In this document: piece by piece, positions 23,691 through 35,889 of the stretch
Position numbering within the stretch: position 1 is the first letter of the stretch
How the letters are laid out: every line of letters begins with the position of its first letter
Assembly: GCA_025766275.1 (NCBI GenBank)
Contig: JAFKAC010000009.1
Location: 682,001-746,000, forward strand
DNA length: 64,000 nucleotides
Reading direction: 5' to 3'
Source of the DNA: Lactarius indigo
Taxonomy: Eukaryota > Basidiomycota > Agaricomycetes > Russulales > Russulaceae
The notes under the pieces: model-generated
Told to the model about the DNA's origin: nothing
Database searches by the model: none
What the model saw: the letters and a program-made list of their open reading frames with translations, nothing else
Program-made: the position numbers and the translations under genes

Positions 23691-25793
23691 AAGTGATGTG
23701 GCAACTTCGTTGCATATCGATATTGGTAATTCCTTATCAACTCTGATACATACAGAATTTTTACGCCCGAACACCCTCGGCCTTCTCTTCAATCCGAATC
23801 AAATAGCATCAAAAAGTCTGTCCGCTCGGCATCCGTGAACCCATATACCTCACCTCGACGCTATGATAAGATACAAGCGCCGACACTTCATGGAGTGTAG
23901 AATTTTCAGTCGAAAGGGCGGGGGATACAGAGGAAGAGGAAGAGGAAGGCGATGCCGTTTCCGAGGGACTCAGATGCGACCGCAGACGTGACGCACGCGA
24001 TTGTGCTCCCTAGCTCAGCACGATGCCAGGTAAACTTCTCGACGCCACACACATTGATCCATAAGGTATATTGGATAGAACTTCGAAAAAGAACACTCAT
24101 CTCAGGCTAGAGGCCTATCAACATCGATGCAGGCACTGGATTCTTCTCGTAATCGCTTGGACTTACCGAACTTCTGGCGATCGTGCACGAGCTGAGGCTT
24201 GCCAGTGAGCGAGGTTGGCCATGTGGTCTCGCCAGTGTGTCTCGCCAGAAGCTTGCTTCAAGTTGTATCATAGTTGGTCATCGGACTGTTATCGGCAACT
24301 GGAATACGCCGCACTTCTCAGTGATCAAGCTTGTCAAGACTTGGTAGTTGGGAGTTGGGACCGCACTCTTTCTTTTCTCATGAAGTTGCATGTTGATTGC
24401 ATGTTGAACACGATATGTTCCACTGTTCCTGGGCTGGGCCTTATATGCCAGTGATGTAATCCTGGACGTAATGGTGGCGATTTCTGCGAATGCTCTGCGA
24501 GTGACTCTCGGCTATTCTATCAATCACATGTCCGTTGTCCCTCTGGATACGGTACCAACTGGGAAATTTTACGGCGTAATCAACGTCTGGCAGCAGCATG
24601 GGCATTGCGCACAATGGTACTTATCTCCGAGGCTTGGCATAGTTTTATCGCTGAGCCAATCGCCGGGTTCTCTCCACCCTGCTATCGCCGCCTCCGCACA
24701 CCCAATCGTGTTTATTGGAGCCGTTTGCAACGTTACCGGCCTCGTTCCGACATGTTGCTTGTTTGCAAAATTGGGAAACGGCAAGGGAAACGGTTTATGA
24801 TTGGTCCTGGTTGTAATCAAAATTATTATCAAATTACAGCTCAGGCCTGACAGGCCTGGCAACTCATCCACGTGCATCCACAATTGAAATCGGGTTTACA
24901 GCCGACCTATAATTACTTCCTGCATGTAAGATCGGTTAAATGCCGATTACCAGGCTTTCAGAGCTGTTTATAACGATTATAAACTCATTTTTTATTACAT
25001 CAAATTGCACCAATATAATTAATTATACCCTCCTTTCAAGGCTCTTTTCCGAAATTTCCGACAAACAATGCGGATGACTTCCCGTAAACGATTTGGACCA
25101 CCTGCCTTTCTACCTGCAATAAATCCGTGACGGCATTTTGCAAATTCGGTCATCCGAATTGGAAACCCATCCCGAATCTAGATTAAGTAATCAAATCCAA
25201 CGTCCGAGCCCAAGTGTCCCTGACGTCCTACACTCTTGTGCGCCCTTAGTGACTCAAGCAAAACACACCTCCAAAACATGCGGCTGACTCTGCGAAGTAT
25301 AGAAACGTGCGCAACCCTCCCCTCCCCCCTTTTTTTTTGAACCACGCGTGCGCAGCCCTTTGCGCCGCATCACTGTTGAGCCAAAGCGGCCCAGGGAGCG
25401 CTTGACAGAGCGGCTCTCCTTTTACGTTCTCAAGAGTGAGGCACCTGCATGTGGCTTTGGTGCTTCATCACATGCATCATAAGCGAGATCATCGATACAA
25501 AATTCGAAGGTTTGGAGACGATTTGGTGCACCACGTTACGGGAAGTCATCCACTCTGCAGGGTACAGATGTCCAAAGATTGGATTTGGTGCGTATAATTT
25601 CCAATTTTCCACCAACTGACTTTGAAATGGATTTGGGGCCTTCGGCAAGTCGATCACCCACTGGATCTCGTCATCACCGATTCAAATTATTGAACAGCGC
25701 CGGACCCTTTTCCCAAACTGCAGTCGCCAGCGATGCGACCGACCATATCGGAATCCCTAGCCTCTGGTCTCCAATAAAGGCTTTGGCCTGGGG
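23691..25793. other. no gene seen; partly AT-rich
   Basis: Between the dead and the live sesquiterpene synthase. From about 24820 to 25250 the sequence is AT-rich without long frames and could be a transposon remnant, but I find no terminal repeats. The last part holds the synthase promoter. Confidence 0.4.
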
Positions 25794-25800
25794 TATATAA
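25794..25800 (+). promoter_or_regulatory. TATA box of the sesquiterpene synthase gene
   Basis: TATATAA in GGGTATATAAGTCCCC, 75 bases upstream of the start codon at 25875. Distance and context fit a core promoter. Confidence 0.65.
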
Positions 25801-25874
25801 GTCCCCACTCACTTGTACAGTGGCCTTATCAGACCTTCAAACGTTCGTTTCCTCATCTCTATATCTAATAGACG

Positions 25875-27168
25875 ATGTCCGAACCACTTCAATTCTATCT
25901 CCCTGACCTATTTGCTCAATGGCCATGGCCCAGAATCCCGAACCAGCACTACGATGAAACAAAGCCAGAGTTCGACGACTGGGTCCATAGCTTTGAGGCC
26001 CTCGATGCCAAGTCACAGAGTGCGTTCGACCGATGCAATTTCGGTAAGTGGCTAGTTGTTCTTGGTTATTTCGCAACTGAACAGGAGTCTAGCGCTTCTC
26101 GGTTCCATTGGACATCCTTTACTCGATAAAGGTTTGCTGCCTACATTCTGCGGGTCAGAGTAGGGATATCCTGACAATTTCCTACAAGATTGTCTCCGCG
26201 TTACTTGTGACTTAATGGCACTCTATTTCATGTACGACGAGTACACCGACAAACTCGACGAAGATGGCGTCCGTAGCTGCGCAGATGTGGTCCTGGATGC
26301 TCTCAGAAATCCTCATAAGGAACGTCCTCAAGGCGAGTCGAAACTTGGAGAGATTGCACGACAGTACGTCTACTCTGCCCGTGCTGCCTTACTGTCCATA
26401 TCTCATGACTGAGTATATGTATATTGATAGATTCTGGCTACGTGCGATCAACGTTGCGAGTGAGGGGGCTCAGAGACGATTCCTCGAATCATTCGCTGAA
26501 TATGCCTACTCGATAATTGAAGAGACTTCCGATCGAAACGCAGGGCGCGTCCGAAGCATCACAGACTATCTTGAGCTCAGGAGGCGAACCTCGGCTGTAT
26601 ACTCTACACTCTTTCCCTTGGAGCTGGGCCTGGACATTCCGGACGAGGTCATGACACACCCTGCGATGGTGTCTCTCCTCGCCCTGGCCGTAGATCCCCT
26701 TATGCTCACAAACGTGCGTATCCACACCTCTTGGCCGTGTGAGCAGGGCTAACCTCCCGGATCTCGAACCAGGATCTATATTCTTATAACATCGAGCAAG
26801 CTGCGGGACACGGTGGTCACAACCTCCTAAGTGCCATCATGAACGAAAAGGGGGTGGGCCTAGACGAGGCGCTGGACTGGTTCGCAGAATACAACATAGC
26901 GATCTTATCCAGGGTCCAGGAGCAATTTCAGACGCTCCCTTCGTGGGGCCCCGAAATTGATCCCATTGTCACCACCTACACTGAGAGACTGGCTTACTGG
27001 CTTCGGGGGCACGACAGTTGGTCGATCGAGTCGGGGAGATACTTTGGGTCGAAGGGACCAGAGATACAGAAGCACAGACTGATGACCTTACTTCCGAGGT
27101 CGAAAGGGGGGCCGGATGTAACGCCAATGATGGCCCTACCCGTTGATTCGACGTCCGGCGCAGATTAG
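25875..27168 (+). CDS. sesquiterpene synthase (class I terpene cyclase)
   Basis: Predicted to ionise farnesyl diphosphate with Mg2+ and cyclise it; the product cannot be told. Five exons (25875-26043, 26093-26131, 26189-26363, 26431-26713, 26773-27168) give 353 residues, normal for basidiomycete sesquiterpene synthases. N-terminus: FYLPDLFAQWPWPRIPNQHY. Exon 2 gives FALLGSIGHPLLDKD, joined to CLRVTCDLM. The aspartate-rich motif is DEYTD (26236-26250). The NSE/DTE motif is split by an intron: N ends exon 4 and DLYSYNIEQ starts exon 5, reading NDLYSYNIE. The C-terminal WSIESGRYF supplies the conserved Arg-Tyr pair. No lesion found. A dead paralogue lies 2 kb upstream and an oxidoreductase 1 kb downstream, but no P450 is visible, so a biosynthetic cluster is only a possibility. 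Confidence 0.93.
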
Positions 27169-28138
27169 ATGTAAACGATACCTAACCGGATGCATTGGTA
27201 AACGAACGCACAAGTTGTAGTAGAAATCTCTTGTGTTGTACTAACAACTGCCTTGGTGATCCGAACCTAAGCTATTTTCCAATAGGAAGGGGTAGAATGT
27301 CGAATTAATCTCCAGTTGTGGTCTGTTTTCGTAATAAAACTACTGTGACATGATGACATCGAAACGAATAGGCAGAGCACGACTTGAAACAACCGCCGCC
27401 ATTAGCATATAAGTAACTGAGCCAGTCGCAACTACTAGTTGAGCATGTGCGAGACAAGTCGTACCGAGGGGAGGCTGTCGATGGGGCAGCGGGGCGGGAT
27501 CTTTAATGAGATGAGATAGCCCAAGCCTGAGGGTTTCGGCCGATAAGTGTCAGCATAAAAGTTCAAAGCAGTTCGATTACTATAGCGGGGACTCTGAAGC
27601 GCAAGGCTGAAGTCTGCTGAGACTCATGGGAAAACGACATGATACTAGGAAGCAGTCTAGCCGGACTCGGAATAACTCCTTGGGTCACTCACTATGGATC
27701 ACACGAGAGCTACAGGAGAAGAGAAATTAGAGCATCATAGAAAGAGTTGTTCACAAGACTAACGAGACATCGTGTCTTTGGACAGACTGAGGAAATTGAT
27801 CCCGTTGGGAAAAGACTCACTCTAGCAGATGGTTTGAATTGGAACGTGACGCCGAGTTGCGTTATCAACAGGTGATCCAATTGCAAGAGGCCACGGATCA
27901 TCCCCAAGGTTGCCCCTCAACAAAGCCGGTTCTCCATATAGGAGCAGAGACCGCAGTCGACTGTATTGCGACTCGGACTCCGTTTACCAACGCGGCGTCA
28001 CCTTGGGCGTCACGGTCCTCGGCCGATCGCACGGGAATCATCGCTGTGCCTGGGCGTCTCGGCCTTCTCTACAAGACTTCCACAGGACCTCAATCACACA
28101 CATACTAACGCACACGGGGCGATCTCTCAGATTTTTCA
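27169..28138. other. intergenic region
   Basis: 3' side of the synthase and 5' side of the oxidoreductase. No coding sequence recognised. Confidence 0.45.
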
Positions 28139-29629
28139 ATGAAGGCACTCGTCATCACAGAATACGCGCACCCCTCTAAAATCCAGCTCACGCGGGATGC
28201 ACCGGAGCCCGTCCCGACACCAGGCTTAGACGAACTCCTGATCGACGTGCACAGCGCGGGGCTCAACTTTTTCGACGTGCGTCTCGCCCCTGAATCGCCC
28301 CCTTCTATTTCTCTGACACGTCCTCGCATACGGGTACGCAAAATAGATATTGCAATCCCAAGGAAAGTACCAGACACAGCCGCCGCGCCCATTCGTGCTC
28401 GGTGCGGAGTTTGCTGGCACCGTCGCTACCGCGCCACATGGGAGCCCCTATAAGCCCGGGGACCGAGTGTTTGGATGTTGTCAGGGAGCGTATGGCGAGC
28501 GAGTCGTTGCCAAGCCGGCCGACGTGCTACCATTACCAGATGTGCTCTCGTTTGACCAGGGGGCAGGTGCGTCTCGTCTTCACCTCGTCTTTCACGCACG
28601 CCCAGCGGGGTGCTTGTGCCGTGTAGCACAGCATAGCATTTGGGCTCAACGATGTCATCGCATCTGACATACGGGCTTAAAAGGGCTTTTCGTAACGTAT
28701 CCAACGAGCTACGAGGCACTGGTCGGGCGCGGGAAATTGCGGGCTGGTACGTGTTATCATGTGATTCATGCCCATTCCCAACTCATTGTTCTCGTATGTT
28801 CTTTTCATCACACAGGCGAGTGGCTACTCGTGTTGGCCGCGGCAGGTGGAGTGGGGATTGCTGCGGTCCAAATTGGCAAAGGTGCGGAGCGAAACTCTCC
28901 ACTTCAATGTCCTGCTAATGTGGCACTCGGCGGGTTCTATACAGTTCTTGGCGCCCGGGTCATCGCTTGTGCATCTCCCTCCAAGCTTAATGTCGCGCGC
29001 ACAGTCGGTGGCGCAGACTTTGTTGTCGACTATACGAAGGACGGCTGGCAGAAGGAAGTTTTGAAGATTACCGGTGGACGCGGCGTTGACCTCGTGTATG
29101 ACCCTGTTGGACGTATCAAAGGTGTGCCGTGCCCTCCATAACAATAAGCCCAAATTCATTTTGCCTCTACAGATGCGCTGAAATGTACTGTATGGGGTGG
29201 TCGGGCGCTCGTGGTTGGCTTTGCTGGTGGTGAGATTGAGAAAGTACGTTTTGTACCTTGCGAGTTAGGAGTTCAGAACCGGGAAGACTTTGACCGACGA
29301 ATCTAGCTTCCACTTAATCTGGTACTCCTCAAGCACGTCTCTATCATCGGTATTTTCTGGGGATCTTATCGGAGTGCGATATTTCTTTTCCTTCGTTTCT
29401 ACTCATGCCGAGTATTGACTTGTCTACAGAAAACAATCCTGAGCGCGTTGATGAAACGTGGAGAGAACTCCTTGACCTGCTTGCATCGGGTCGTCTGAAA
29501 CCTGTTGTGTACAGCGGTGAATACACGCTGGAGACACTGACACAAGGGTTACAGGATCTGGAGAACAGAAAGACGTGGGGTAAGGCAGTTGTTCGAGTGA
29601 GGGAACCAGCCGTAAAAGGAAAGCTGTAA
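28139..29629 (+). CDS. NADPH:quinone oxidoreductase-like enzyme (zinc-free MDR family)
   Basis: Medium-chain dehydrogenase/reductase, probably reducing quinones or activated enones with NADPH in the cytosol. Eight exons fit: 28139-28276, 28347-28566, 28684-28746, 28816-28881, 28945-29121, 29173-29243, 29307-29373 and 29430-29629; total 333 residues, the usual length. N-terminal GroES-like domain: MKALVITEYAHPSKIQL, HSAGLNFFDILQSQGKYQ, FVLGAEFAGTV, GDRVFGCCQGAYGE. Rossmann domain: WLLVLAAAGGVGIAAVQIGK, LGARVIACASPSKL, GADFVVDY, GGRGVDLVYDPVG. It ends GKAVVRVREPAVKGKL. The cysteine-rich zinc lobe is absent, as in QOR enzymes. The exon 2-3 intron (117 nt) is longer than the rest and could hide another short exon. 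Intact; substrate unknown. Confidence 0.88.
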
Positions 29630-30400
29630 TTACTGTGATTATTGCAACTTCTATACTATATAGTGCACTAAATACTCTGAACCGTTTGAGCCTGTGTAGC
29701 AGGATGTATCTCTAAGCTAGCACTTGAGCTCGATCCCCTCTGTCTTGAACAACCCCGCTATCTAATAAACAGTACTCTAGTCCTTACCAAAGAGAAGACA
29801 CCCAACAAATTACAGACAGTCAACACAGACTTGGTAACGAGTAGTAGATGATGACTTGCCCTCGGAGTTCGGTCCTCAGAGTTCGGTCCTTGGAGTCTTG
29901 CTTGAAGTATCCGAGTCAGAGAAAGTGAGGGAAAGAAACGAACGAAATTGTGTCGACAGTGGACGCACCAAACTCAGGTTGACAACGAACGACATAACAT
30001 AATACACATCTAGTGGCAGCAGAAATATAACAACTCTTCCTTTGGCTTTGATTCAAAGAAACAACGAAGAAAGGTTAGCTGCTCTCCTCGTGCACGGTTC
30101 TGGTCTGATGGGTTGGATCTACTGGCAGTAATGGGCGACTAAGTACACGGTCAGCGAGACAGTCAGTAACATACGATTAAAGTATTAACCTGGGGAAAGA
30201 CTTAGGTGTCTATGCGTAAACTACAAAAGTATTTCATGCGGTGGATGGAAGTAAAAACGAGAGCCGCGGGTAAGCAGCTCTTAACCGGTCCAGCCGGTCC
30301 GATAGCTGCACTATGTGTGCGATTGCGCTTTTACAACCAAGCCTTTAACACACCTCCAACGTGTGTGTTCCCACATCATCGAGTCCCCCACATTGCCATT
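29630..30400. other. intergenic region before the DUF6535 array
   Basis: No supported gene. The last few hundred bases resemble the upstream blocks of the other DUF6535 copies only close to the start codon. Confidence 0.4.
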
Positions 30401-32655
30401 ATGACTTCCCAGAAACGACTTGAACCTCCGTCACAGGATATAGGCGATCACTCTCCGAAGGCGACTACTATAAACGATCTTGGAGCCATCTCCTCAATGT
30501 ATCTCACCCGTGTACAAAGATTTGAAGAAATGCGGAGAATTGGAAGGGGGGCGCCGAAGGCATTCTTGTTTTTGTACATTTCTGCTCCGCACCGACCACG
30601 ACGATTGTCATATACTTAGAACCTTTTTACCCTTATTTTATAGACTGGCCTCTTCTCTTCTACCGTGGCTTCTTTCATTGCTCTCAGCTATCCAAACTTG
30701 CAGCAAGATCCCAACCTCACTACCCAGCTCCTCGCACAAATATCTCAGCAAATTTCGAACTCCACTACGACTATGGGCCCATCCGTCCAAAGTTCATACG
30801 TCCCTCCTAAGTCGGTGGTGTATATCAACTCGGTCTGGTCCCTCAGCCTCGTGCTCAGTTTCACATGCGCCCTCATGGGCACACTTTTGCAACAATGGTC
30901 CCGCAGATACCTCCAGATAGTCCAACGAAACCATGCACCCCTTCACTATGCCTGCATATACGAGTTCTTCTCTGGAGGCGCGCGCAGGTTCGGTATCTTT
31001 AATTTCGTCGAGATGCTGCCACTCCTCCTCTCTGTGTTCCTGTTCTTCCCAGGACTCGTTGTGTTTGCCTTTCGCAGCAACCACACCGTCGCATATTTCG
31101 CCCTCGCAATCGTCGGATTCTGCGCGCTCTCGTATATCGCCTTCACTCTAATGTCGATTTTCTTCAATGGCTGTCCCTATCACACGCCCTTAACGCCCGT
31201 CTTTCGGTTCTCCGCTCAAATAATCTCATTGTCCTTCCTTTCGACCCTCTATCATGGTGCAAAACAATTGCACGACCGTTAAGGTGCCGTTAGTGAGAGC
31301 ATTGTCCGATCTCTCTGGGAATGAAAGAAGCACACGACCGGGTCCCTCTCGGAGAACGTAGTCTCCTGGCTCAAGAACTTGGCCGCACCCCTTTCGATAG
31401 ACTTGTACAAAATATGCTCGTCTGGACAGTTCTCTGGCTCAACAACGATCAGGAATTTGTTGCTAGAGTCCCCGGTCTGTATCAGCTCGAGGCTTTCACC
31501 CACAATGGTGACGCACAGCGCAATGTTGGAACCATTTTCGCAGTCTTACTTGGACTAATGGGTTCTCATGAGTTCCTCCCTTGGAGTATCATCCAACTCG
31601 CAAAGCGAGCCTCTACAAGCAAGTTACCGAAACAACTCCAGCAACGAAGAACTGGGGTCAGTTTGATGGCACTCTTTCACATCCCCGGCGCGATTCGCGA
31701 CGTGCTCGCACCGTACGTTGTGGGGGAGCACCACTGCCTGGAGATCCTACCACTTCTGAACTCCCCAGATTTGCTGGAGATCATTGAGGGGTTGTGGGAC
31801 TCGCCAATTGAGGACGTCGCGCTATCTGTTCGCTGTGCTGCGGCGGTGGTCTCCGCGTTCATGATCAATCCCCCGCGTCTTGTACTTGACGATTTCGTAG
31901 ATCCAGACATCCGTTTCATCTGGAACAACGACACTGGCAAGCGGTTCCTGGCTAATTGGGTCGGTATTGATGCCAACGGCCACAGCGACAACGGGCGGCT
32001 GAAGAGCATCGTGCGCTTCTTCGCGGACATCAAGGACGGGCTACGGCTGATGAACGCGCAGTGGTGGACGTCTGACAACGCGCACCGGATCCATCGGAAG
32101 CGCCGGGAGCTGTTTGAGAAGCGCCATGCGGCCGAGTATCGCATTGGCATCGACGTATTTGACCAGCAAGGTGACCGGGCGTCACCCTGGTTCATGCCTG
32201 CCGCGCAGCAGGACCTCATCGTTATCACTCGAGATACTGGCGCGGGGTCCCGTCGCCGATATTGCGACGCCGCAGCGCGAGGCACCCGTGACGCATACAC
32301 GCAGTTCGTACGAGTGGCGTTGACACAGGCATGGGCGCAGTCGGTGTTTCCCGGGTCAGTGTCCAAGACTCTAGTCCGAATACGGGTACAGGCTGGGGTC
32401 AATTTTCGCAGTGGTCAAGCGCACGCCAGAATCTGTCCTTCAGAGCCTTCAATTACCCGTAGTCGAGACGCCACATCTCCACCTCAGATGCAGATCGTGT
32501 TGGCCACGGCCGCGGCGACGGTCCGTCCCGATGATGGGCCATCATTGCATCATTCCCGGCGCAAATTGGATCTGCTCAGCAGCCTGAGTCATTGCTTCCG
32601 CCGATTGAAGCCATTCCCTGCATTATTCGGCACCGTCATCCTCAGCGTTGCATGA
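30401..32655 (+). pseudogene. DUF6535 membrane protein, copy A, frameshifted
   Basis: First of five same-direction DUF6535 copies. Start MTSQKRLEPPSQ (30401). The first exon breaks near 30525: RVQRFEE and NAENWKGGAEGILVF lie in different frames. After the intron, TGLFSSTVASFIALSYPNLQ and the membrane core run open to a TAA at about 31280. A new frame continues from about 31321 (VWTVLWLNNDQEFVARVPGL, FHIPGAIRDVLAPYVV, MNAQWWTSDNAHRI). The third break, near 32235, separates AAQQDLIVIT from the tail. Three independent frame breaks make it a pseudogene, although about 80 percent of the protein is still readable. Confidence 0.8.
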
Positions 32656-33027
32656 GGCTGAGAGTGTTGGGCAGTTCGTCTGTGTCACGTACCTGTTCCT
32701 TCGTGTTTGCTGGCATGTGCCACGATCCCAACTGGGAGTGGACATCTTGTTTGTGACACGTGATATTGGCACTCGGCAGGTTCTGTGTAGCAATCATTTA
32801 TTAGAGGTCTTGTCATCATGAAAGGTTAGATGCGCTCCTCGTGGATCCGATCTGAGTAATGCGGCGCAAAAGATGCACCAAACATAGTCTAATGGAATGG
32901 GACTTCGGAGTCATTCACTCATTAGGGGCAAATAAATCCTGCCAGTCAATGTACCCAGTTAAAATGAATCCGCGCTCGCAATTTCTGCTTGTGTGTTCCC
33001 ACTTCACCGAGTTCCCAACACCGAATT
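32350..33027 (+). repeat. duplicated block upstream of DUF6535 copy B (also upstream of D)
   Basis: The end of copy A and the leader of copy B resemble 36890-37589, the end of relic C and the leader of copy D. Shared stretches include CAGTGTCCAAGACTCTAGTC, ATGAAAGGTTAGAT and GATGCACCAAACATAGTC. The array therefore grew by duplicating units of gene end plus next promoter. A weaker third version precedes copy E (about 40290-40420). Confidence 0.65.
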
Positions 33028-35327
33028 ATGCCACCGGGTGCCCCGCAACAACCTGAACCGTCACAGAATGCAGGCGATACAGAAACCAATTATTATGGCC
33101 CTGATTCCGTCTTCTCTATGTATGTCACCCATGTGACAAAGCTCGAAGACGAAAAAGATGTGAAGAATTGGGAGGGAGGTGCAAAGAGCATCCTCGTTTT
33201 TGTGAGATTCTGCTCCACTTCAACCACGACGATTGTCGTATACTCACGAGCTCTCTCCCTCTTATTTTAAAGACTGGCCTTTTCTCCTCCACCGTGGCTT
33301 CTTTCATCGCCCTCAGCTATCCGAGTTTGCAGCAGGATCCCAACCTCACTACTCATTTCCTCCTCGCACAAATATATCAACAACTTTCTAACACCACCAC
33401 GGGTGATCCCAGTGGAGCTGTGGGCCAATTCGTCCAAAGTCCCTACGTCCCTCCCACATCGGTGGTGTTTATCAACTCGGCCTGGTTCCTCAGCCTCGTG
33501 CTCAGTCTCACGTGCGCCCTCATGGCCACACTTTTGCAACAATGGACCCGCACATACACCCAGATTCTTCAACAAAAATATGCACCCGTTCACTATGCCC
33601 GCATACACGAGTTCATTTCTGGAGGCGCGCGCAAGTTTGGCATCTCCAAGTTCGTTGAGGTGCTGCCACTGCTTCTTCTCCTCTCCGTGTTCCTGTTCTT
33701 CGCAGGACTCGTCGTATTTGCCTTTCGCGGCAACCACACCGTCGCACATTTCACCGTTGCCGTCGTCGGATTCTGCGCGCTCTCGTATATGATCTTCACT
33801 CTAATGCCGCTATTCTTCTATGACTGTCCCTATCACACGCCCTTGACACCCGTCTTTCGGTTCTCTGCTCAAATAATCTCACTTTCCTTCCTTTCGGTCC
33901 TCTATTATGGTACAAAATACTTGCACTACCATTTCGGTGCCTTGAGCCAGAGCGTTGTCCAATATTTCTTGGTCCGGAAGAAGTACAGGGTCAGTTCCCT
34001 CTCGGAAAACATAGTCTCCAGGCTCGAGAGATCGGCCCCACCCCTTTCGGTAGACATGTGCAAAAGAATGCTCGTCCGGACAGTTCACTGGCTCAGCGAG
34101 GACCGCGAGTTGGAGCAATTTGTAGCTGCGATCCCTGATCTGTGCAAGCCTGGGGCTATCACCCTGCGCGACAATGGTGACACGCCGCGCACCATTCGCG
34201 ACGTTCTCGCGGCCTTGCCTGGGCCAACTAACTTTCATCCTTCGCTCCCATGGAGCGTCGTTCACCTGGCACAGCGGGCTTTCATAAACAGGCTACCGAA
34301 AGCTGTCCAGCAACGAAGGACTCGGGCCTGTTTGATGGCACTCCATTACATCCCTGGTGCAATTCGCGACGTCCTCGCACCATTTGCTGCGGAGGAACGC
34401 TTTTTCTCGGAGATTCTACCACTTCTGAACACACCAGAGTCGCTGGAGGTCATTGACGAGTTGTGGGACACGCCTAATGATGACGTCGCACTTTCCGTCC
34501 GGTGTGCCGCGGCGGTGGTCACCGCATTCATGATCATCCCCCCTGGTCGTATGCTTAACAGTTTCTCAACTCTCAAAATCGGATCCCTCTGGGATGACAA
34601 CACTGGCAAGAGGTTCCTGACTAAGCGACTCGGTGATAGTGCCGACGCGGACGGCGTCGTCCGTCCTGAATACCAACCCCGCAGCGACAGCGGGCGGCTG
34701 CAGAACATCGGACGCTTCCTCGCGGATATCAATATCATGCTACGAAACATAAATACGCAGTGGTGGGCATCTGACAACTCGGAATCAATCCGCCGAGAGC
34801 GCCAGGCACTCTTTGATACGCGTCATCTGGAAGAGTATCGCATTGGCCGCGGCATGTTTGATCAACGAGGCAGCCAGGCGTCACCTGCGTTCGTGTCTGC
34901 TGCGCAGCAGGACCTCATTATACTCACTCTCGAGATACTGACGCGGGATCCCGTCACGAATGTCACGACATCAGAGGGCGATGCATTCCGTGAAGCATAC
35001 AAGGAGTTCGAGGGAGTGGCGCTGACACAGGTGTTGATACAGGCGCCGACGCAGGTGCTGCCACGGTCACAGGCAGAGGACGAGACGCAGGCTCGGATAC
35101 GGGCGCTAGCCGCGGAAAGCTCCCACATGGTCAAGTGGGCGCTGAGGCCCGTTCTGCGGAGTCATCTGCCGGAAGCAGTCGACTATGTGCCAGTACCAGT
35201 CCCGGAGGATGTGGCACCTGCTCAAAAACCGCCGCCAGAGCAAATCGAAGCTATTCCCTCTCTGCCATATTCGACATCGTCATCCTCAGCGTGGCGCCGG
35301 GATGACGCCGACGGTTCGCCTGTGTGA
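33028..35327 (+). CDS. DUF6535 multi-pass membrane protein, copy B
   Basis: Predicted integral membrane protein of unknown function, from a family expanded in Agaricomycetes. Two exons (33028-33201, 33273-35327) give 742 residues. The 71-nt intron falls between SILVF and TGLFSSTVASFI, inside the first membrane segment. Further hydrophobic segments: FINSAWFLSLVLSLTCALMA followed by TLLQQW; LPLLLLLSVFLFFAGLVVFAF; and a segment around VGFCALSYMIFTLMPLFF. The rest, about 450 residues, is soluble and helical: ENIVSRLERSAPPLSVDMCK, GAIRDVLAPFAAEER, SVRCAAAVVTAFM, QDLIILTLEILTRDPV. It ends in a Pro/Ser-rich tail (PSLPYSTSSSSAW). No lesion seen. No catalytic motif is evident, and I cannot assign a role. 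Confidence 0.85.
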
Positions 35328-35889
35328 GATGATCAAGTCCCAGGCGGGGGAGGGTATTGCATCGTCACAATCATAACTAATATGTCACGGCTGGCAATTT
35401 TCCTTTGTTTCTAGTCACTGCTTTCTGAAGTAAGAATGGTTCGGTACCACTGACACATACATGCTCGGTCATAAACACCTTCTTTCTCCTTGTTACTGTA
35501 CGATTGTCCCGTACTCGTTCGGGAATTATATCGGAGTTTGACTGTTTAGAACGTTCAGAGGCGATTGCCACAACAAGATGGCGGAGCAGTGATTCACAAG
35601 ACGAAAGGGGAATCGCTCGGATAGTGATGCCAAAGATATAAGAAAACTACTGCAGTTGAATATAGTAGGTCGACCTTAGGGCTCTGGATGTTTCAAGAAA
35701 GTCCTTATGTACTACCCGACCGAGTCATATAAACAACGAGTCATACGCCTCCAAATCATACAAAGCGTCGAGTCAACAGGTCACGGAGGCGTTGGAACGA
35801 TCGAGAAAGAAAGAGCAAAGAAATGAGTCAGTATGGGTCTGAGCGTAGCAAACGCCCTCTACGTCTATCTTTTGGTTCTCCTCTAGAAT
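35328..35889. other. spacer in the DUF6535 array
   Basis: No coding sequence recognised between copy B and relic C. Confidence 0.4.

Noticed and set aside
24820..25250. AT-rich block as a complete transposon
   Set aside because: No terminal repeats, target duplication or coding sequence could be identified.
26132..26163. A 32-nt intron in the sesquiterpene synthase
   Set aside because: It leaves the wrong phase; extending the intron to 26188 (57 nt) gives the right phase and the family sequence DCLRVTCDLM.
30665..32655. DUF6535 copy A as two separate intact genes
   Set aside because: The two long frames are parts of one family protein, separated by a stop and frame change; neither has its own start context.
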